DNA from: Bradyrhizobium betae
Lineage (GTDB): Bacteria > Pseudomonadota > Alphaproteobacteria > Rhizobiales > Xanthobacteraceae
Direction: 5' to 3'
DNA length: 64,000 bases
Assembly (NCBI RefSeq): GCF_008932115.1
Contig: NZ_CP044543.1
Span: forward strand, 6,950,501 to 7,014,500
Shown here in pieces: positions 34,464 to 44,691 of this stretch (positions are counted from its first letter, which is position 1; the number at the start of each line of letters is the position of its first letter). The translations under genes were made by a program, and so were the position numbers. The notes under the pieces were generated by a model. That model was not told the origin of the DNA and searched no databases. It saw only the letters and a list, made by a program, of their open reading frames with translations.

Positions 34464-36857
34464 TCAGATGCCTGTTGAGGCTTCGATCTTCGTTGAATCA
34501 TTGGTCTTTTCAGCCGGCACCTTGGTTTCGGCAGCCGGCGCTTTTGTTTCCGAATCCTGGGTGGATTCCGCTTGCTTCGGCGTATCCTTGGCCTGCTCAC
34601 GGGCAGCCGGTGCCGTCTCGGTCCCCTCGCTCTTGGCGGGAGCGCCGGAGATCGCAAAGCGCATCCGCATCCAGGCGCCGCGCTGGCCATCCCGGAAGTC
34701 GGAGGCATCCTTCAGTTCGATGCGGCCGCCATGGTCTTCCAGCACGCGGCCGACGATCGCAAGCCCAAGGCCGGTGCCCTTGGCTCGCGTCGTCACATAG
34801 GGCTCGAGCAGCCGCGAGCGCGCGACCTTGGGCAGGCCGATGCCGTTGTCGACGACGTCGATCAGCACGTCCTCGCCCTCGCGGGAGACCACGACGTCAA
34901 TGCGGCCTTTTCCGAGTTCTTCCGGCGGAACCTGCTCGATCGCCTCGGTGGCGTTCTTGACGATGTTGGTGACCGCCTGCGAGATCAGCCGCCGGTCGAA
35001 CTGGGCGCGGAGCGGATCGTCCCTGAACTCGACCTCGATATCGATCTCGGGATGGGCGACCTTCATCAGGAACACCGCTTGCCGCACGGTGTCAGCGACG
35101 TCCTCGCCCTCCATCACCGGCTTCGGCATCCGCGCGAAGCGCGAGAACTCGTCGACCATGCGGCGGATATCGTCGACCTGGCGCACGATGGTGTCGGTGC
35201 ACTGCTCGAAGATCTGCTTGTCCTTGCCCTCGGTGATGTCCTTGCCGAATTTGCGGCGGATGCGCTCGGCCGAGAGCTGGATCGGCGTCAGCGGATTCTT
35301 GATCTCGTGGGCGATGCGGCGCGCCACGTCGCCCCAGGCCGAGGTACGCTGCGCCGACACGAGCTCGGTGATGTCGTCGAGGGTGATGATGTAGCTGTCG
35401 TGCGGCTGGCTGGTCTTCTCGGCGCTGACACGGACCGAGAGGTTGCGCTCCTGCCCGTCGCGCGTGATCGTGATCTGGCCCTGTACCAGGCGCTGGGTCC
35501 CCTCCCGCGCGGTCTTCATCATCTCGTCGAGTTCGGGCAGCACGTCTGACAACGGATGGCCGAGCGTCTCCGCTTCGGAGTGCCCGATCAGCTTCTCGGC
35601 GGAGCGATTGAGGATGCCGACGCTGCCTGAATTGTCGACGCCGATGATGCCGGCGCTCGCGGACGACAGCACCGCTTCGATGAAGCGGCGGCGGCTGTCG
35701 ATGAGGTCGCTGGCATTGACGAGTTCGTCGCGCTGGCTGCGCAATTCCTGCGTCATCTTGTTGAAGGTCTCGCCGAGCTGGGCGAGATCGCCCTCCGACT
35801 GGTGCACCGGCACCTTCACATTGAGGTCGCCGGTCGAGACGGTGTGGGCCGCGTTCATCAGCCGCCGGATCGGTGCCACCAGCGAGTTGGCGAAGTTCAG
35901 CCCGATCAGCACCGAGGCCATCAGAATGGTCAGCGCGATCACCGCGAACATCAGCGCAAACGCGACCTGGATGCCGAGCCGCCGCGACTCGATCTGGGCG
36001 TATTCGGCGACGCTCACCTCGGTCTGCTTGAGCTGGTTGACGACGTTCGGGTCGAGCGGACGGGCGACATAGAGGAAGGTGTCGCTGAAGGCGCGCAGGC
36101 GGATCACCGCGGCAACGAAGCTCGCGTCCGGCAGCACCGCGATCTCGGGCTCGGATTCGTTGACGTTGCTGAGGAAGTCCGGCGCCGGCGGCGAATAGGC
36201 CAGCCGCATGCCGGTGTCGGCGGATTCCAGGATATTGGTGTCCTTGTCGATGATCATCGCGCCCGGCAAATTGCGGGAGCTGGCGCTCGCCGCCAGCAAT
36301 TCGCGAAACGAGCGGCGATCCTGATCATAGAGCGGCCGGGCGTGCGCGATGTCGTTGGCCATGCCGAGAATGTCGCCGCGGATCAGCTGCGCATGGTCCT
36401 GCATGTAGGCCCGTGCGATCGTCAGCGAATTCTGGATCACCTCCTTGGTCGGCCCCGAAAACAACCGGTCGAGGCCGCGCTCGAGCGTGACGTTGGCGAC
36501 GACGGCAACGAGCACCGCCGGCAGCACCGCCACGATCGAGAACAGGCTGACGATCTGGACGTGGAGGCGGGCTGCGGCCCGGCCCCGCCGCCGTGCCAGA
36601 ATCAGCTGCCAGAGCTCGCGGACGATGATCCCGACCAGCAGGAGGATCGAGCCCGCATTGAGCAGGTAGAACGAGCGGACCACCTCGGGCGTCGGATCGA
36701 TCCGCGTCAGGCCGGTCAGGACCACGAAGGTCAGCAGCGCCGACAGCATCGCCAGCGCCACGGCAAACGGCGCCAGCCAGCGTCGCACCGACCAGCGCCG
36801 GGGCTCTTCCGCTGGGGCCGTGTCAAAGGATGCGGCCGAGGTGTCTGCGCTGGTCAT
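34464..36857 (-). CDS. ntrY: sensor histidine kinase NtrY
   Basis: The 797-aa protein has N-terminal membrane helices ('APFAVALAMLSALLTFVVL', 'FYLLNAGSILLLVGIIVREL', then 'IVSLFSIVAVLPAVLVAVVA'). A periplasmic sensor of about 230 residues follows, then a further helix near 'ALMFAVIALTILMASVLIGL', HAMP, PAS, a phospho-acceptor '[20 protein letters not shown]' and an ATPase domain with 'AVTNIVKNATEAI' and 'DNGIGLP'. A charged, repetitive C-tail of about 65 residues (rich in K, E, T, A) follows the kinase. ATG 36857 was chosen; the open frame to 37064 adds an atypical Cys/Arg-rich stretch. Partner of NtrX. Confidence 0.95.
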   Translation of the reverse strand: MTSADTSAASFDTAPAEEPRRWSVRRWLAPFAVALAMLSALLTFVVLTGLTRIDPTPEVVRSFYLLNAGSILLLVGIIVRELWQLILARRRGRAAARLHVQIVSLFSIVAVLPAVLVAVVANVTLERGLDRLFSGPTKEVIQNSLTIARAYMQDHAQLIRGDILGMANDIAHARPLYDQDRRSFRELLAASASSRNLPGAMIIDKDTNILESADTGMRLAYSPPAPDFLSNVNESEPEIAVLPDASFVAAVIRLRAFSDTFLYVARPLDPNVVNQLKQTEVSVAEYAQIESRRLGIQVAFALMFAVIALTILMASVLIGLNFANSLVAPIRRLMNAAHTVSTGDLNVKVPVHQSEGDLAQLGETFNKMTQELRSQRDELVNASDLIDSRRRFIEAVLSSASAGIIGVDNSGSVGILNRSAEKLIGHSEAETLGHPLSDVLPELDEMMKTAREGTQRLVQGQITITRDGQERNLSVRVSAEKTSQPHDSYIITLDDITELVSAQRTSAWGDVARRIAHEIKNPLTPIQLSAERIRRKFGKDITEGKDKQIFEQCTDTIVRQVDDIRRMVDEFSRFARMPKPVMEGEDVADTVRQAVFLMKVAHPEIDIEVEFRDDPLRAQFDRRLISQAVTNIVKNATEAIEQVPPEELGKGRIDVVVSREGEDVLIDVVDNGIGLPKVARSRLLEPYVTTRAKGTGLGLAIVGRVLEDHGGRIELKDASDFRDGQRGAWMRMRFAISGAPAKSEGTETAPAAREQAKDTPKQAESTQDSETKAPAAETKVPAEKTNDSTKIEASTGI

Positions 36858-37042
36858 TCCGGCAATGGGTGCTGAAAAACTGGGTCCGCCGCGGGCGGAT
36901 ACTGATGTATTCGTACCACATTGTTGCCGAATTGCGACAATTCCGCGGCGCCCCCGCCGCGATGGACCCGCGCATCCACAGGCCGGTCGCCCGGCAGGCC
37001 TCACCAGCGGGAACGGTTTTCCGCCCCTGCGGCTTGACCCGC

Positions 37043-37189
37043 ATGGACAGGTTCTTCCTTGCAATGATGGTATCCGCGGTTTTGCTGCTGATCGCGGCGG
37101 CGGGCCTGCTTGTTAACGGGCCCGGCCTGCACGAGCCGACGGCAAACATCGTCGCCGCGCAGCCAGCATCAAGCCGCCTTGTCAGATGA
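37043..37189 (+). CDS. possible small single-helix membrane peptide (48 aa)
   Basis: An ATG at 37043 opens 48 codons on the strand opposite ntrY/ntrC, in the gap between them. The peptide starts MDRFFLAMMVSAVLLLIAAA, a classic membrane anchor or signal, then has a soluble tail ending 'PASSRLVR'. Codons favour G or C at the third base. No strong ribosome site is seen; 'CCGCATGG' lies at the start. Small peptides of this form are often missed. It could equally be chance. Confidence 0.35.
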   Translation: MDRFFLAMMVSAVLLLIAAAGLLVNGPGLHEPTANIVAAQPASSRLVR

Positions 37190-37305
37190 GCGAGACGTCG
37201 CGCCCTGCGGCCCAACGACCAAAACCTGCGTCCCTGCGGAACATATCGGCCCGATTCGGACTTCTGCTCACCGCGTCAGCCACACTGGCCAGCGCGATCC
37301 GGACA

Positions 37306-37339
37306 GGCTCAGCTCACCTTTGGTAGGGGGAGCTGAGCC
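37306..37339. terminator. strong hairpin downstream of ntrC
   Basis: GGCTCAGCTC at 37306-37315 pairs perfectly with GAGCTGAGCC at 37330-37339 around a 14-base loop. It lies 37 bases after the ntrC stop on the minus strand and could end or pause the dusB-ntrB-ntrC transcript before ntrY. No run of T follows on either strand, so it is not a textbook terminator. Confidence 0.55.
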
Positions 37340-37375
37340 ACCGTCGCGCTAATGCATTCAGCGTTTGTCGCGAGA

Positions 37376-38818
<1,443 letters not shown>

Positions 38819-38827
38819 TGTTAATCC

Positions 38828-40003
38828 TCATTTTGCCCCCTGAGATGCAGACGACGACTTCCCGGCAGAGCCGTCGCGACTGCTGTGATCGGCATGTTTC
38901 ACCGATGTGGAATACATCGGCATCAGCACGCGGAAGGTGGTTTTGCGCGGCTGAGATTCGCATTCGATGATGCCCCCGTGATCGCCGACGATCTTGGCGA
39001 CCAATGCAAGACCCAGGCCTGAGCCGGTCTGCTTGGTGGTCACGAAGGGATCGAACAGGTTGGGCAGAAGATCGTCCGGCACGCCTGGTCCATTGTCCCT
39101 CACGCAGAATTCGAGCGGCAGGGATACACGGGATTTTTGACCGGGGACTGACAGGCGCACGCCGGGACGGAATGCGGTGGTGAGCTGGATCTCGCCGTCG
39201 GGAACGTCGATCAGCGCCTCGGCGGCGTTCTTCACCAGATTGAGGAACACCTGGATGAGCTGGTCCTGGTTCGCCAGCACCGGCGGCAGCGAGGGATCGT
39301 AATCCTCGACGAAGCGGATGTTGCGGGCAAAGCCCGACTGCGCCAGCCGCTTCACGTGATCGAGCACGGAATGGATGTTGACGGGGCCGCGCACCACGGG
39401 GCGCTCGTCGCCGAACACCTCCATGCGGTCGACCAGCGTCACGATGCGGTCGGCTTCGTCGCAGATCAGCCGCGTCAGCATGCGGTCCTCGGACGAGGCC
39501 TGCTGCTCCAGCAGTTGCGCCGCGCCGCGGATGCCCGAGAGCGGGTTCTTGATCTCGTGCGCCAGCATCGCCGCCAGCGCGATCACCGAGCGGGCGGCGC
39601 TGCGATGGGTGAGCTGGCGATCCATCTTGTCGGCGATGGAGCGCTCCTGCAGCATCACCACGATATGGCCGGGCCGCTCGGTGAGCGGGGCGACATGCAG
39701 ATCGACCTGCCGGTCGCCGCCCATGCGCGGGGTGCCGAGATCGACCTTGTACTCGTTGACCGGCGAATTCGACGAGCGCACCTGGTCGATCAGCGCCAGC
39801 AAGGGGCTGCCGAACGGCACCAGCTCTTGGAGCGACTGCCGCTTCAGGAACTGCGTCGAGATGTCGAAGAAGGCTTCGGTGGCGATGTTGGCGCCGACGA
39901 TCTTGCCGTCCGGCCCGATCAGCAGGACCGGATTGGGCAAGGCATCCAGGATCGCGTCGCTGTCGGACGGTGGCGGCCGACGATGTTCAGCAGCTGAGCT
40001 CAT
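38828..40003 (-). CDS. ntrB: nitrogen sensor kinase/phosphatase NtrB
   Basis: The 391-aa cytosolic kinase has a PAS domain from residue 15 ('[20 protein letters not shown]'), the phospho-acceptor '[20 protein letters not shown]', and ATPase motifs '[15 protein letters not shown]', 'VRDNGPGVP' and '[12 protein letters not shown]'. It sets the phosphorylation state of NtrC under PII control. The ATG at 40003 overlaps the dusB stop as ATGA, so dusB and ntrB are coupled. A Ser-rich C-tail '[18 protein letters not shown]' ends the protein. Confidence 0.97.
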   Translation of the reverse strand: MSSAAEHRRPPPSDSDAILDALPNPVLLIGPDGKIVGANIATEAFFDISTQFLKRQSLQELVPFGSPLLALIDQVRSSNSPVNEYKVDLGTPRMGGDRQVDLHVAPLTERPGHIVVMLQERSIADKMDRQLTHRSAARSVIALAAMLAHEIKNPLSGIRGAAQLLEQQASSEDRMLTRLICDEADRIVTLVDRMEVFGDERPVVRGPVNIHSVLDHVKRLAQSGFARNIRFVEDYDPSLPPVLANQDQLIQVFLNLVKNAAEALIDVPDGEIQLTTAFRPGVRLSVPGQKSRVSLPLEFCVRDNGPGVPDDLLPNLFDPFVTTKQTGSGLGLALVAKIVGDHGGIIECESQPRKTTFRVLMPMYSTSVKHADHSSRDGSAGKSSSASQGAK

Positions 40004-41076
40004 GCAGCAGCGCTCCATGCGAAGTCGTCGAAGGCATCTTGCAGTGACTGGTGGACGCGGCGCGGATCCTCCGACGTGAGGATTGCCTGGCGCCATCCCT
40101 TCAGCTTCTCGACCGGCGCACCGCTCGCATCGGCGGCGACGTCGAGCGCCCAGCCGAGATGCTTGCGTGCGTGCCGCAGCCCGACGCGCAGGCCGTAGAG
40201 CGCGCAGACACCCTCGTAGAGCGTCCGCACATAATGCAGCTGTGTTTGCAGCGAAGGCGTCGCTTCCGCCGCCCCGCCCTTCAGCCGGCGGCCGATCTGG
40301 CCCGGCAGCCAGGGCTGGCCATTGGCGCCGCGGCCGATCATCACGGCATCGGCGCCGGACGCTTCGAGCGCCGCGAGCGCCTTTTCATATGACGTGATGT
40401 CGCCATTGACGACGAGCGGAATGGAGATGGCCTCGCGCACCGCGCGGATCGCGTCCCAATCGGCCTCGCCCTTGTAGAACTGGCAGCGGGTACGGCCGTG
40501 CACGGTGACGAGCTTGACACCGGCGGCTTCGGCGCGGCGCGCCAGTTCCGGCGCGTTGCGGCTGCGATCGTCCCAGCCGAGCCGCATCTTCAGCGTCACC
40601 GGCACCTTCACCGCCGCGATCGTCGCCTCGATCAGGCTGACGGCGTGGTCGAGGTCTCGCATCAGGGCCGAGCCGGACTGGCCTCCGGTGACGTGCCGGG
40701 CCGGGCAGCCCATGTTGATATCGATGATATCGGCGCCTTCGGCCTCGGCGATCCGGGCGCCTTCCGCCATCCAGTGCGTCTCGCAGCCGGCCAGCTGGAC
40801 GACGTGCGGGCCGATTCCGGTCGCTTCGCAGCGCAACCGGGACATCCGATGGCCGTTGGCGAGCTCGTCGCTGGCGGTCATTTCGGAGACGACCAGACCA
40901 GCCCCGAGCTCGGCTGCGAGCCTGCGGACGGGCGAGTCCGTCACCCCCGACATGGGTGCCAGGAAGACCGGGGTGGCGACGTCGATATCACCTATTTTCA
41001 ACGGCTTAGAGCCAGATATTGCCGAGCCGGTCACAGGGGTCTCGTTGACTAGGCAGGGCTTCATCGCGCCTGCCAT
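40000..41076 (-). CDS. dusB: tRNA-dihydrouridine synthase (NifR3/DusB)
   Basis: The 358-aa flavoenzyme shows '[20 protein letters not shown]' for FMN binding, '[20 protein letters not shown]' with the catalytic Cys, '[10 protein letters not shown]', '[19 protein letters not shown]', and 'VNGDI' with '[12 protein letters not shown]'. It reduces uridine in the tRNA D-loop. As nifR3 it is the classical first gene of nifR3-ntrB-ntrC operons. The first ~25 residues before '[11 protein letters not shown]' are an extension; a second start at Met5 is possible. Confidence 0.96.
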   Translation of the reverse strand: MAGAMKPCLVNETPVTGSAISGSKPLKIGDIDVATPVFLAPMSGVTDSPVRRLAAELGAGLVVSEMTASDELANGHRMSRLRCEATGIGPHVVQLAGCETHWMAEGARIAEAEGADIIDINMGCPARHVTGGQSGSALMRDLDHAVSLIEATIAAVKVPVTLKMRLGWDDRSRNAPELARRAEAAGVKLVTVHGRTRCQFYKGEADWDAIRAVREAISIPLVVNGDITSYEKALAALEASGADAVMIGRGANGQPWLPGQIGRRLKGGAAEATPSLQTQLHYVRTLYEGVCALYGLRVGLRHARKHLGWALDVAADASGAPVEKLKGWRQAILTSEDPRRVHQSLQDAFDDFAWSAAA

Positions 41077-41088
41077 GACCTATCTTGC

Positions 41089-41103
41089 GCACAATTCTTG
41101 TGC
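41089..41103 (-). promoter_or_regulatory. probable NtrC-binding site in front of dusB-ntrB-ntrC
   Basis: GCACAATTCTTGTGC is a perfect inverted repeat with the form GCAC-N7-GTGC. That is the same layout as the enteric glnA NtrC sites (GCAC-CAACATG-GTGC). It ends 12 bases before the dusB start, so bound NtrC would block initiation. No clear sigma-54 promoter (GG-N10-GC) is seen beside it. The match is by eye; binding is inferred. Confidence 0.6.
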
Positions 41104-41283
41104 AGTCAAGCGTCATGCCTACAGTTTAGACAGTTCTGCAAATCTTTCAAGTGCAGTGCAACAAAATGCTGTTTCCCACAATCCGGGGAAACCCCCTTTT
41201 TTTGCGGGCCTGCCGTGCTAGAGGCATGCCGGTCATCACCCACACCCCGACTCTTTCCATCATCAACTGAGTATTTGAGTCCT

Positions 41284-42465
41284 ATGGCGAAATCAGAGCG
41301 CACCGCAGTCGTTCTCGTCGCAGCCGGACGCGGCCTGCGCGCGGGCGCCGGCGGGCCGAAGCAATATCGGACGATCGGCGGTGTGCCCGTGATCTATCGC
41401 GCCATGGAAGCGTTCAGCCGCCATGCCGATGTGTTTGCGGTGCAGCCCGTGCTGAACCCTGACGACAGCGCCATGTTCACGGCAGCGGTCGCAGGATTGA
41501 AGCACGAGGCGCCGACCGATGGCGGCGCGACGCGCCAGGCCTCGGTGCTCGCGGGTCTCGAAGCGCTCGTACCGCACAAGCCGGACATCGTCCTGATCCA
41601 CGACGCAGCGCGGCCCTTCGTCTCGGAAGGGTTGATCTCGCGCGCGATCGAGGCGGCGAGCCGCACCGGCGCGGCGATCCCTGCCGTCGCAGTCACCGAC
41701 ACCATCAAGGTCACCGGTGAGAACGGCAATGTCGAGGACACGCCGGATCGCGCGCGCCTGCGCATCGCACAGACTCCGCAATCCTTTCGTTTCGATGTCA
41801 TTCTCGAAGCGCATCGTCGCGCGGCAAAGGACGGCCGCAGCGATTTCACCGACGATGCCGCGATTGCCGAATGGGCGGGATTGACGGTTGCAACCTTTGA
41901 AGGCGATGTTGCCAACATGAAGCTCACCACTCCCGAAGACTTCGTGCGCGAGGAAGCGCGCCTGGCCAGCCTGCTCGGCGACATCAGGACCGGCACGGGC
42001 TATGACGTGCATGCCTTCGGCGAGGGCGACCATCTGATGATCTGCGGCGTGCGCGTGCCGCATACCAGGGGCTTTCTCGCCCATTCCGACGGCGATGTCG
42101 GCCTGCATGCGCTGGTCGACGCCATCCTCGGCGCGCTGGCCGACGGCGACATCGGCTCGCACTTCCCGCCGAGCGATGCCAGGTGGAAGGGGGCTTCGTC
42201 GGACCAGTTCCTGAAATACGCCATCGAGCGCGTCGCGCAGCACGGCGGCCGCGTCGCCAATCTCGAGGTGACGATGATCTGCGAGCGGCCGAAGATCGGC
42301 CCCTTGCGCGACACCATGCGCGCGCGCATCGCCGAGATCTCCGGCGTCGACATCTCCCGGGTCGCGGTGAAGGCGACCACCAGCGAGCGGCTCGGCTTCA
42401 CCGGCCGCGAGGAAGGCATCGCGGCCACCGCGAGCGCCACCATCCGCCTCCCCTGGAGTGTCTAG
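41284..42465 (+). CDS. ispDF: bifunctional 2-C-methyl-D-erythritol 4-phosphate cytidylyltransferase / 2,4-cyclodiphosphate synthase
   Basis: The 393-aa fusion carries an IspD domain, residues 1-225 ('[20 protein letters not shown]', '[17 protein letters not shown]', '[14 protein letters not shown]'), and an IspF domain from about 235 ('[20 protein letters not shown]', '[20 protein letters not shown]', '[19 protein letters not shown]'). It performs the third and fifth steps of the MEP route to isoprenoids. Such fusions are normal in alphaproteobacteria. ATG 41284 fits the family start. It is divergent from dusB across about 200 bases and is followed 3 bases later by the CinA-type gene. Confidence 0.97.
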   Translation: MAKSERTAVVLVAAGRGLRAGAGGPKQYRTIGGVPVIYRAMEAFSRHADVFAVQPVLNPDDSAMFTAAVAGLKHEAPTDGGATRQASVLAGLEALVPHKPDIVLIHDAARPFVSEGLISRAIEAASRTGAAIPAVAVTDTIKVTGENGNVEDTPDRARLRIAQTPQSFRFDVILEAHRRAAKDGRSDFTDDAAIAEWAGLTVATFEGDVANMKLTTPEDFVREEARLASLLGDIRTGTGYDVHAFGEGDHLMICGVRVPHTRGFLAHSDGDVGLHALVDAILGALADGDIGSHFPPSDARWKGASSDQFLKYAIERVAQHGGRVANLEVTMICERPKIGPLRDTMRARIAEISGVDISRVAVKATTSERLGFTGREEGIAATASATIRLPWSV

Positions 42466-42468
42466 GCC

Positions 42469-43077
42469 ATGGCCGGCAGCGACGCACGCGCCCTCTCCCG
42501 CTCGCTGCTCGACCTGTGCCGGATGCGCAAGCTGACGATCGCGACCGCCGAGTCCTGCACCGGCGGCCTCGTCGCCGGCGCTTTGACCGACATCCCCGGC
42601 TCGTCCGATGTGATCGACCGCGGCTTCGTCACCTATTCCAACGATGCCAAGCGCGCGATGCTCGGAGTCGAGGCCGGCACGCTGGCGAATTTCGGCGCCG
42701 TCAGCAAGGAGACCGCGACCGCCATGGCGATCGGTGCGCTTGAGCGCGCCGGCACCGATCTCGCGGTTGCCATCACCGGCATTGCCGGCCCCGGCGGAGC
42801 CACGCCCGGCAAGCCGGTCGGCCTCGTGCATTTTGCCGTCGCCGCGCGCGATGGCCGCATCGTCCACCGCGAGCATCGTTTCGGCGCGATCGGCCGCAGC
42901 GCGGTCCGGCAGCGCTCGGTGGTCGAGGCGCTGCGCATGCTGATGGACCTCGCTCGCGGTCCGGCCCAAACCAAGCCGCGCCGCGCCGCCGCGGCAGCCC
43001 GTCTGCGGCCGCGTGTCACGCGAACGCCGCGACGGCATGTGGCCAAGCGCAGGCCGCCGCGCTCGCCAAGGGGATGA
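42469..43077 (+). CDS. CinA C-terminal domain protein (nicotinamide-nucleotide amidase type)
   Basis: The first ~165 of 202 residues are a CinA amidase domain: '[20 protein letters not shown]', '[17 protein letters not shown]', '[19 protein letters not shown]' and '[20 protein letters not shown]'. It recycles NMN to nicotinate mononucleotide. The last ~40 residues are strikingly basic ('[20 protein letters not shown]' and on to 'PPRSPRG'), unusual for the family and possibly nucleic-acid binding or disordered. It follows ispDF by 3 bases. Confidence 0.93.
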   Translation: MAGSDARALSRSLLDLCRMRKLTIATAESCTGGLVAGALTDIPGSSDVIDRGFVTYSNDAKRAMLGVEAGTLANFGAVSKETATAMAIGALERAGTDLAVAITGIAGPGGATPGKPVGLVHFAVAARDGRIVHREHRFGAIGRSAVRQRSVVEALRMLMDLARGPAQTKPRRAAAAARLRPRVTRTPRRHVAKRRPPRSPRG

Positions 43078-43092
43078 AGCCCGTATCTTGGA

Positions 43093-43198
43093 GGGTGGAT
43101 TAGCCCTGTGGCTGCGCAAAGCGCAGGTGCAGGGCGTAATCCACCTCGTTTGCCTCCGCTGTGACAGACATGGTGGATTACGCTCCGCTGATCCACCC
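43093..43198. repeat. nested inverted repeat after the CinA-type gene
   Basis: GGGTGGAT at 43093-43100 is mirrored by ATCCACCC at 43191-43198. Inside, GCGTAATCCACC at 43134-43145 pairs perfectly with GGTGGATTACGC at 43172-43183. This is a typical Bradyrhizobium intergenic palindrome by wording. It opens a 906-base stretch (43078-43983) without a convincing gene. Confidence 0.7.
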
Positions 43199-43325
43199 TA
43201 CGGACCTACAATCCCTTGCGTTGCCCGACGGGCAAAACACACAAGTCGCGGGTCAATCGGCGCGCGCGAAAATATTCCACTTTACCGAAATTCGGCTTTG
43301 GCGTATTCAAGCGTCACCTCACCCC

Positions 43326-43754
43326 GGTCAGAGGGGCGTATCGCGATCGTCACGAAACGTGGGGTGGGCGGCGGTGGACGCAGGCAGCATCGGCGCGATG
43401 GGTATCGCAGGGCGGGCAACCGTGAGCGAGGATCCGCGCGCACACGACCGGTGCGATCCGCGTACGGCAAAATCGTGTGGTCCCGGCGCCCGCAGGCTGG
43501 CGCCAAGTCTTGCGGTGATGTGGCGGCCCGACCGGGCGCGTACATCAGCCATCTGCAAGGCGACGGGGGCAATAGTGCATCGCTCCCCGGGGAGAGCACG
43601 GCATAAGCCGTCAAACCACTGCGCAGGGAAGGCCGGATGTTTGGCTTCACCTGTATGCCGCTGTGCAGCCTCTTGTAGCGCAACCTTCGCACAGTGGACC
43701 GCGGGTGTCAGCCGGCACCCGGTCTTCCCTGCGCCCTCTGACAACAGAGGGTGA
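43326..43754 (+). repeat. ~430 bp dispersed repeat, copy A
   Basis: This block is repeated almost base for base, in the opposite orientation, at 59112-59543. Shared landmarks include the start 'GGTCAGAGGGGCGTATCGCG', a central GCTCCCCGGGGAGAGC palindrome, and a terminal hairpin near CCCTCTGACA. Open frames inside it are shared by-products. Left of it, 43217-43325 (with TTGCCCGACGGGCAA) may be a further part of the element that copy B lacks. I recall similar sequences scattered in Bradyrhizobium genomes. It has no transposase. Confidence 0.85.
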
Positions 43755-43897
43755 CATGAATACGCAACAACTCGGACAGGAACTGTCGCGAGATTACAGC
43801 GTTACATCCAGTTTTCAAAAAGCACGCAAATCTGTCGAATTCGATCGGGATCGCATACGCAGATGGCGCCACCGAACGTCATGACTGATGTCCGAGC

Positions 43898-43983
43898 TTG
43901 CGCAGGCACATATTGACGCATAATGCTGCTATACGTTGTGATCCGGAATCAACCGGACCAGCATTGTTGGAGGGCGACGAAAA
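43898..43983 (+). promoter_or_regulatory. candidate promoter of the oxidase operon
   Basis: TTGCGC at 43898 and TAATGC at 43921 are 17 bases apart, a fair sigma-70 match. TGAT-CCGGA-ATCA at 43939-43951 is a dyad close to, but one base longer than, the FNR/FixK pattern. GGAGGGCG precedes the GTG start at 43984. Regulation by oxygen is therefore possible but not shown. Confidence 0.4.
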
Positions 43984-44691
43984 GTGTTCGCTCGCGCCGC
44001 GGCCTTCGCCGTCGTGATCATCACCTTGGCCGCCTTTGATGGTGCGGCCGCGCAGACGGCCAACCAGCCGCCGGATACGATGGCCGCGCGGGTGGAGGCT
44101 TGCACGCCCTGTCACGGCAATAAGGGCGAAGGCACCAGCGACGTCTATTTCCCGCGCCTTGCCGGCAAGCCCGCCGGCTACCTCTACAACCAGCTCCTCG
44201 CATTCCGGAACGGTCGGCGCAAATACCCGCCGATGAACTATCTGCTGGAGTTTCTGCCGGATCCATACCTTCAGGCCATGGCCGAATATTTCGCAGAACA
44301 GCGTCCCCCGCTTCCGCCGGCCGGCGCGACCGACGTAGGTCAGCAGGTGCTGCGGCACGGCCAGGATCTGGTTACGCGCGGCGATCCCCTTCGCCAGATC
44401 CCCGCTTGCGGGAGCTGCCACGGACCGGCGCTCACCGGGATGGAGCCCGGCATCCCGGGTCTGCTCGGATTGCGCTCCAACTATATCAGCGCTCAGTTGG
44501 GCGGCTGGCGCTATGGCACGCGGACGGCGAAGTCACCGGATTGCATGCAGATGGTGGCTGCAAGGTTGACGGAGGAAGACGTCACGGCCGTAGCCGCCTA
44601 CTTGGCGACGCGCCTTGCGCCGGTCAATTTGGCGCCGTCCCCCAAAGGCACCTATGTCCTGCCCTTCGCATGCGGCAGCGAACCCGAATGA
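43984..44691 (+). CDS. di-haem cytochrome c4-like protein
   Basis: The 235-aa protein has a signal peptide (MFARAAAFAVVIITLAAFDG, cleavage near AAA-QT) and two CxxCH haem sites: CTPCH near residue 40 and CGSCH near 142. Each half has the c4 pattern 'YLYNQLLAFRNGRRKYPPM' and 'YISAQLGGWRYGTRTAKSPD'. It probably carries electrons in the periplasm to the oxidase encoded downstream. GTG is the start, after GGAGGGCG. It overlaps the next gene by ATGA. Confidence 0.93.
   Translation: MFARAAAFAVVIITLAAFDGAAAQTANQPPDTMAARVEACTPCHGNKGEGTSDVYFPRLAGKPAGYLYNQLLAFRNGRRKYPPMNYLLEFLPDPYLQAMAEYFAEQRPPLPPAGATDVGQQVLRHGQDLVTRGDPLRQIPACGSCHGPALTGMEPGIPGLLGLRSNYISAQLGGWRYGTRTAKSPDCMQMVAARLTEEDVTAVAAYLATRLAPVNLAPSPKGTYVLPFACGSEPE

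Noticed and set aside
41293..43119. Open frame of 608 codons on the minus strand
   Set aside because: Antisense to ispDF and the CinA-type gene.
43756..43884. 42-codon ORF beginning MNTQQLGQELSRDYS at the edge of repeat A
   Set aside because: It has an apparent ribosome site, but the codons are AT-ending, unlike real genes here, and it lies in what looks like the tail of the dispersed element.
43939..43951. FNR/FixK box before the oxidase operon
   Set aside because: TGAT-N5-ATCA has one base too many between half-sites for the TTGAT-N4-ATCAA pattern, so it is not called as such.
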